Source: Aporrectodea caliginosa (lineage: Eukaryota > Annelida > Clitellata > Crassiclitellata > Lumbricidae). From it: 64,000 nt of DNA. This document shows, piece after piece, positions 26,101-34,838 of this stretch (its first letter is position 1; each line of letters starts with the position of its first letter). The notes beneath the pieces were generated by a model that searched no databases, was not told the DNA's origin, and was given only the letters and a program-made list of their open reading frames with translations. A program made the position numbers and the translations under genes. The stretch covers positions 256,001 through 320,000 of the forward strand of contig JACEVL010000837.1 in the NCBI GenBank assembly GCA_020284085.1. Reading direction: 5' to 3'.

Positions 26101-29100
26101 TCATTACGAACGAATATAATACTTACAGCAGTTAGCAAAACAATGCTCCGCAAGCTGAACGAGTCACCAGTGGCGGACCCACGCACACACGTGGAACAAA
26201 CCAACAGATTCCCATCGACAGCTGAAGATGACATGGATAATTAAAGGGATCAGTCCTTGGACCTCTAACTAAAGGCCTGATGTTACAATATCAGAGTATT
26301 ACGACTCCTGTGGCGGACTTAGGCGCACTTTGTAACAGATGGCATTACTTACATTAACATATGTAAATGTACACGCTTTAGTCTCGACCTGCTCAGTTTT
26401 CAATTAAATGATCGGGCGAGATCGCTCACCACCGCTGCCCATTGGGATGGGTGCCTCTGATTTGATTTGCTCTTAGTACGGCGCTGTATAAATGTCCAAT
26501 TACAATTCGTGCCATTTAGGGTTCCTGTGCAGGCCTACGTAGCATACCGTGCTAGTCCGAGACTCAGATCTCTTTAAAAAGCCACCTTAATTATGGAGAC
26601 AAAACATTACCAAATAAAGTGTGGGGCGCGGTGGTGTAGGGGTATGTTCGGTGCCTTGCAACCGGAGAGTTGCGGGTTCGAATCCACCTCAAGTCGCCGC
26701 GTAGGGACCCATGGGCAAGTCCTTCACTTGCAATTGCTCATGCGCCTCGGCGTGAAACTCCGATTCAGTGTCCGCGCTGTAGTCGGGAGCGCCTCTGAGT
26801 AGAAATCTTGAAGGGGCGCTATATAAATATCTGAAATGAATGAATGAATGAAGTACCGTTCCGTTTGATCGTGTTTTCACGCTGTTGAATCGTTAGCGCC
26901 TCTTGCAGTGAGGCTATATAAATTTGCTACTATAATGGGATTACATTAAATTGAAAACTGGCATTTGACCTGACCATTACAACTCTTCGTCTTAAATCTC
27001 ATATATAATAATCTAATGATTTCTGTGGCGCTCATAATGCACAAGGCATCAGTCGACGGTATAGCTTCAAGGGGCCGTCCATAAAGTACGTAGACCATTT
27101 TTACCCCCTCCCCCTGTCACAAACTGTCACAAAACTCGGACCCCCCCTAAAGTACGTCACACTTTCGAACATAGAAATAATAATACTTCCGAAAGCAAGG
27201 TTAATACATAAACAAGGCTTGATCTAGCGAGAGGAAGATTCATATGCATTTCATGCTATTTTGACATAAAACTAATTAAAATGTTTCAGAAAATTTTTGA
27301 AAATTATTTTTTATGAAATTCTACTAAAAAATAAAAATAAATTATAAATAAAATTTAAAAAATAAATGTGTGACGTCACACAGCCCACCCCCTCCCCTGG
27401 AGCGTGACGTCGAAATCAAAGACAAGGTCCTTTAGAAAAGCCAAGAAATCAGAGCAACCAGAAAATAAGCCACAGACGGTAAACAAGCTGGTATTGGTAA
27501 GTCTTAAGTTTTGTTCTGAACGACATTAAAAAACTGAAAGAACGCAAACACGGGACAGTGATTTAATTCCAAAGCCTTGGACCAGTCACTGAGAACGTCC
27601 GCGAGCCGTGCAAAGCGCAGGAAGAGTCCAAGTATACATGTAGGCTACATTGCTGGAATGAGGGGTAAGCAAGGAACCTGCCTGACCTGGAACTAATTTT
27701 ACCCTCTGTCCATCGATTATGCTTTGACTAAGCGCCCGTGAATAAGCTGGTTCCCGCGACTTCGCTTTTTCGTCGCTGTAGAAATTTCCAGATTACGATT
27801 AGGCTACGATAAGTTGTTTAGTATAGAATCGAGTTTTCGGTCCTATGCGGACTCACTCTTAGCTGTATTGTAGTTGTAATAACAGATTTATAATTATGTG
27901 GTTAGTAAGGCTACAAAGTACATGGTGCAAAATTTCGATACTTGCCGTGCCCTCTCCCTGGCTGTACAGCGATATATTGGTTGGAGCTGTTCACCCAACC
28001 GGAGTTGAACACGTAACAGTTGCCGTGTATTGGGTTGTGGAAGTCGGCAAAATCACTAAAGCACGAGAAAGACGAAAATTAACAGACAATTATTGAATTT
28101 AAGGTAAACGTTTAATTATTCCGCGTGCTGTTCAAAGTCACTTTACAGCAAGCAAGTGGTATTGATGATTGCATATTCATATAGCGCCACTTCAAGAGAG
28201 AGACTCAACAGAGGCGCTCCTGACCAGTGGCGTAACGAGGGGCAGGGGGGCGGCCGCCCCCGGGCGCAGGACGGGGGGGCGCAAAATTAGGTCTGAAAAT
28301 GTGTTTTTTTGTTAAAGAAATCAGGTAAAAATAGAAAAATAGTTAAAAAAGTACGTGAGTCTTGGGGGCGCGGGCAAAGGGGGGCGCGCAAAACGAGATT
28401 TGACAAGTTTCAAGTTTGTTGTTAGAAAAAGCAGAGAAACAGACGGAAAAGCAAAAAAAAAAAAAAAAGTCATCAGAAATTTTGGCGGAACTGAGAAAAA
28501 AATTTTCAGAAAATTCTTGCCCCCGGGCGCACGAACCCCTAGTTACGCCACTGCTCCTGACTTAACAAAAATAAAACCATGATCGAACAAAATGGTCTTC
28601 AATCGTTTGCGGAAAAGAGGCAGAGAGAGGTTGAGATGCACATGTCACAGGTTAGGAAGCTTGTTCCAGGAGGATGGGCCGACCACAGCAAAATTTAATT
28701 CATTTAAGCAATGCTAGTTTTTTTTATCAATCCAGCTTCTATTTAAGCAAAAAATCCTTTCAGCTATCCAGCCTCTATTTAAGCAAGAATTCTTTTATCA
28801 ATCCACTAAATCTTTTGATGAACAGTCCTTTCATGAAAACACCTTTGATGAACAGTCCCTTGATGAATCGTCCATGATGAATAGTCCCTTGATGAATCGT
28901 CCTTTGATGAACAGTCCTCATACCCAAATAATGTCTGAGTTTGCTTAAAATTTAATGATCTGTCTAGCGCAAGCATGGGTAACTTCTTTTAGCAGAGGAC
29001 CGCCCTAAGACTTTAAAGTCTGCTCTGGAGCCGTATGCCAATCGCGAGCTAATTTTTGCAGATTCATTTGCCCCAGAAAATGAGACAATATTAACTTCAT

Positions 29101-29278
29101 TCAAGCTAAGCATTGCAGAATAACTATTAAAATAAATTAAGGTAATTTTTATGATCAAACCCTAATTATACTGGTACCTACAGTTCTACATTATAATAAA
29201 AAAGGTACATTTTAAGTTAATTCAGCTTTAAAATACATAAAGCATATAAAAGGTTCCAAAGTGCCAGGTACAATGCTA

Positions 29279-29340
<62 letters not shown>

Positions 29341-32300
29341 GCGCCCCTTCAAGGTAATCTACTCAGAAGCGCTCCCAGTCCAACCACGGCTAAACAATAC
29401 AGTCTTGAGCTCTGTTTAAAAAGAGCCCATGCCTGCGCTAATATAAAAGACACGTGAAGGGCTGGTTCAAAAGTGCCCATGGGCCGGATACGGATAGGCC
29501 TAAGTAGAATTAAATAAATAAATAAGCAAAATTAAGTGACACGATTAATTAATAGATGTTGGCCTACAGTTCTTTGTGGCAGTCGTTTCCATCGTAGCGG
29601 CAGTCTAGGATGAATTCATCCCTGGAGTAACCCAAACTGGTCTTGACCTCCTCTGGAAGAGTGGCCAGGTTCTCCGTCAGTTCCTGCTTTGCCTGGAAGC
29701 TCTCCGTAACGACCAGCCGATCCGGAAAGCGACTGCCATTCAGCTTGGCCGCCGGCTCGAAGTTTGGCTCCGACGAAAGAGGAGTGGCAAGGAGTGAGGA
29801 CTTCTCAGACGCACATTGAGCAGCATCTTCCATCTGAACATCGGTGCAGAACGCGCATGGTTCGTCCCCGCTGAGTTGGCCACCTGTTGAACAACACCTG
29901 CAGCAGCAACCGGTAGGTGGCGCTTCCGGTTGTACTGTTGTTGCATATGTTGTTGCACTTGTTGTTGAAATATGAGAGGTGTCCGTTGTAACACCGGTCG
30001 TTGTCTCAAACGTTGTAGGAGTAAGGGCCGTTTTTGTACTAGGGACATTGTGAGGTGTACTGGATCCGAGTGGTGTACTGTCAGTTGTGGGTAATTGAGG
30101 CGTACTTGTCGAAGTAGCTCTTGTAGTGGTTGGTGTAGTAGTCGTTGTTGTCGGACTAGCTTTTGTAGTAGTTTGTGTAGTGGTTGCTTCAGTTGTCATA
30201 GTCGGAGTAGCTTTTGTAGTGGTTGATGTAGTAGTTTCTTCAGCTGTCATTATAGTAGGAGTAGCTTTTATAGTAGTTGGTGTAGTAGTTTCTTTAGTAG
30301 TCGTTGAAGTCGGAGTAGCTTTTGTAGTAGTTTGTGTAGTAGTTTCTTTCGTTGTAGTCGGACTAGCTTTTGTAGTAGTTTGTGTAGTAGTTTCTTTCGT
30401 TGTAGTCGGAGTTACTTTCGTAGTAGTTTGTGTAGTAGTTTCCTTAGCTATCGTTGTAGTCGTAGCTACTTTCGTAGTTGGTGTAGTAGTTTCTTTGACC
30501 ATTGTTGTTGTCGGAGTAGCTTTTGTAGTACTGCCGGGGTCGAACAAAGTAGTAGTTGTAGCTTTCATTGTCGAAGTTGCACTAGGACTTACTGTAGTGG
30601 ATGGGATTCTAGTTGAGCTCAAAGTAGTTGAAGTGGCTTTTGTAGTAGAGGACTGGGCAATGGTTGACGTGGTCTCGAGTTTTGTTGACGTAGTTAACGG
30701 TTGGCTAGTTGTCGTTAGAGGAATGTTGCCAGTTGTTATAGTAGTGATGCCCCGAGTTGTTGTAAACTCCGCAGGAGTTGTTGCCTCAGTGTTTCTAGTC
30801 GATTTTGTCATCGGAGAAGTCGTTGTTTGGAACCTGGTTGCGTCTGCATTGTAATATTCATGTAATTAATGACTCAGATAGTCCCAGCAATGTAAATTTA
30901 AACGTTATAATGACAATTGTCTCAGTATCTGGACAGCCATAGAGTAATAAAAATAGATGGTCAACGGACTGGACTTGTACTCACAAGTGGGTATGTCATA
31001 TGCCAAGTGGGTATGTCATATGCCAAGTGGTATGTCACATGCCAAGTCTTATACGACGTTGCTGGCAACGTTTAGCCATGACGTCAAGGGTTTGGCTAGT
31101 TACTGTTTGACGACGCTGTGTCATAGCAAAGATGATTGGCGTCGCCCTCCTCCTTTACCTGGTCTTGGGATTGGCACTACCAGCGTTCATGCAGTAGCGG
31201 AGTTTTGCTGGATGACGTCATGCACAGGTAAATAATTTATTTAACCATAATTATTATGCATAAAGTAAGATTGTATTGGAGTGTATTTTCGTTTATTTCA
31301 AAACTAGCTGTCAAAGCGCAGCAAGTAGCAATGCATGATTATAATTATAGGCCTACAGTTCTAGTATTAGATACTAGACTATTATAGCTTTAGATACTGC
31401 ACTGTTCAGCGCTATAAGTATAGTAATTAATAGGACTAAATGGATTAGTTTACAGATTCTTCATAGCAACGTCAAATGTACGATAGCCTACATACCCCAA
31501 ACACACAAAACGCACAAACATGCATGCATGATTATACATAAATAGTATTAGACACAAGCACTCATTCATAGATTTACATGCATACATGTACAGTCCGACA
31601 TGCACTGTTCACATCTATATAAGTATAATTCTTATACGGCTATATTGGTATAGTTTACAGATTCTATATAGCAACTTCAAATGTACGACACATACCCCAC
31701 ATATATACATATTATACATACATACATACATACATACATACATACATACATACATACATACATACATACATACATACATACATACATACATACATACATA
31801 CATACATACATGCAACTGGCACCGTATACTTACTGGCCGGCATTTTGCATATGAAGGGCCTGGTGACATTCTGGAATGACGTAACCCAGAAGCCCTCCGT
31901 ATCCAGGTAGAAGTAGCGCGTGAAGTCGACTGTCTCGTTAGCCACCGTGTTGAGGTATGTCGCAATGTTACCATCTGTCCACCAGATGTGAACGGTCGTT
32001 TGGTTGTTTTTGGTCACCGGGAAACGTAACAGACCGATCCAGTACTCGAGTTTGTACTTATAGGACCTATTGTTAGAGTAAACAATGGAGTATTGAAATT
32101 GAGGGAGGGATTGTGAGCTGAGAGGGAAAAGAGGAGAGGATGCAAGATGAGGGTGGGGTAGGAAAGGGAGGCGAAAATAGGAAGCAGTTATCTGGTTGCG
32201 AGTTAGCTTTAATGGAGGATGGAGTTGGATGGAAAGCCAGGGAAAATGGATGAGGCAGCAGGGAGCTAGACTAGAGCCAGAGTTATTTAGATGGGCGTCA

Positions 32301-32722
32301 ATGGTGTAATGGGAAAAGGGTATGGTAGAAATGGAAAAGATAGTAGAGCCAGATATAAATTATAATATATCTGGCTCTAGACTATCTCTCTACCATCGTT
32401 TATATATAAATTTATAAACATTATTTCGACGCGCGTCAATGATATAAAGGAAGAGGGAACGGTGAAAATGGAGAAGATGGTAGAGAGATAATCTAGAGTG
32501 AGTAATATCTAGACGAGTGTCGCTGTTCTAGTGCACAGTAAACTGTAACTTGAATCGCAATCCGTCTAAATAGCTCAATATAAAATCGATACGAAATCAG
32601 TTTCTAAAATTCGAAGTTGAAACAATAACTAAAGAATAACAGCCTTTATACGATTACACGATAGCATCAGATAAAGAAGAACAGTCCATTAAGCTAGCCT
32701 GAGAGGCAGCTGATGATGAATT

Positions 32723-32769
<47 letters not shown>

Positions 32770-33135
32770 ACCGACAATTTCTACAGCGCCGTAACACAGC
32801 ACATGCCGTTGCAAGAGCGCTAAATGGGTATGAAGCCACTGGTATGAAGTGCTAGTGACTAGCTTTCTTATACTCGGCATATGAGAGCGGATGGCCAGTC
32901 CTCTCCGTCTCATCTTTCCACCGACAGCGTACGGTCAGTGTGCTAATAATGGCTGAGTTAGTTGGCAAGGGGAGCAGATGGAGCAGATATCCCGAAACAA
33001 ATCTCTGCCCTGGCGGGGTTTGACCCCCGACTTCTCGACTAACATTCCAGCTTGTTAATCACTAGGTTATATATTAATTAACTATTGCGCCTCTGAGTAG
33101 ATATCTTGAAGGGGCGCTATATCAAGTTTCATTGC

Positions 33136-33176
<41 letters not shown>

Positions 33177-34786
33177 CGATCGATCGATTGATTGATTGAT
33201 TGATTGATTGATGACTAAAATAAATGACAAGGCTCACGATATACTGGTGACGAAATCCTGCTCCTCTTCATTCAGTATGCTGACCAGATTTCCATCCCAG
33301 TCCACACAGAGAACGTAGGAGTCGATCAATCCCCGCGTGAAGTTCCAAGGCGATACATAGTAACAGTAGGCTTTGTAAAGCTTCCAGTCAGGGTAACAGG
33401 TATCTGAAAACACAGCATATACGGTTACAAAGCAGAAATTAAATAATTAACCCAGATTTAGTATTCCTGTATCTTTTCTTCTGGTTCGCTGCCTCTTTAG
33501 GCAGGTTCAAATGTGCAAATGTCGCCACTCCTCTCGCTGTTCATTCATTCATTCATTCATAAATTTATATAGCGCCCCTTGCAGAGGACTACTCAGAGCG
33601 CTCCCGACTCCAGCACGGCCAAAATAAGTACAGTTTGAGCTTAGTAAAGAAAGCTTCAGTTCAAATGTCCCAAGGAGCAGGCGTATCTCCTGGGTCTCTT
33701 CTTTGAGCCTTCCGTATCTATCTGTCATCATCCAATCCAGTATCATCTGTCTTGGTCTTTCTCTTGTCCTCCTCTCCTCCATTTTTCCTTCGATGACCAT
33801 TCTTAGCAGTGAGTCTCTTCTCAGCGTATGTTCCATCCATTTCCTTTGTCTCCCTCTTATTGTATGTATGAGGGCTCAATATGATCACGATATTATGCCA
33901 AATGCCACAGGGATAATTCAAAAAAGGATAGCATTAGGAAAAGAGGCGTTAACAAAACGGAGAGAACTACTAAGGGTCAAATTAACCAGGAATTTAAAGA
34001 AACGGACGATAAAGACACTGATCTGGAGTGTGGTGCTGTACGGATCAGAGACATGGATCATGAGAAAAGAGGACATGGAGAAGAATGACGAAAACCAGTT
34101 GGACGGAACATAAAACAAACGAAGAAGTGATCTGAACGATTGCAGAAGAAAGAGCCATGATACACACAGGTAAAGCTATCATCGTATATATCCGACTTAA
34201 AACATATCTAATTCATTCATTCTGGAGATTTATATAGCGCCCCTTCAAGAACATCTACTCAGGAGCGCCCCCAGGCCAGCAAGGGCAAAAGAAAAAGGAC
34301 TTGAATGATATAATTTTATAAAACCCAGTTTGATTGGTCAAAGGTAGCAAACGCAGCTCCGATGGTAGGTCATTCCAGATGGAGGGGCCTGCAACCGAGA
34401 AAGCTCGGCGCTGCCTAGCAGTCAAGCGAGCCCGTGGAACTAGGAGTTGCCCCGTCGTCGCGGAGCGAAGCGCCCGACGACGCTACAACGTCGGACACTG
34501 GGCGGCAGAGGTCGCGCAGGTAAGATGGAGCACAGCCAAGGATGCAGCGTGAAACCAAAGCAGCAATCCGGTATGAGATCCGTTGGGCCACAGGCAGCCA
34601 GTGCAACACATCGCGCATGTAGGCAGAGACAGAGCCGAATTTGGGAATTCGCCCAATAAGCCGAGCAGCTGAGCGCAGAACTCGATCTAGTCGCCCCAGA
34701 ACCCCAAGGGGGAGGCCAACGAGGATCGAGCAACAGTGGTCAATTCGACTAGTAACGAAAGCATGCACAAGAACCACTAGTTCGTC

Positions 34787-34838
<52 letters not shown>

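Noticed and set aside
30126..30854. 242-residue Val-rich frame on the plus strand
   Set aside because: It is antisense to the Thr repeat of gene 1 exon 5 (ACN codons read as GTN).
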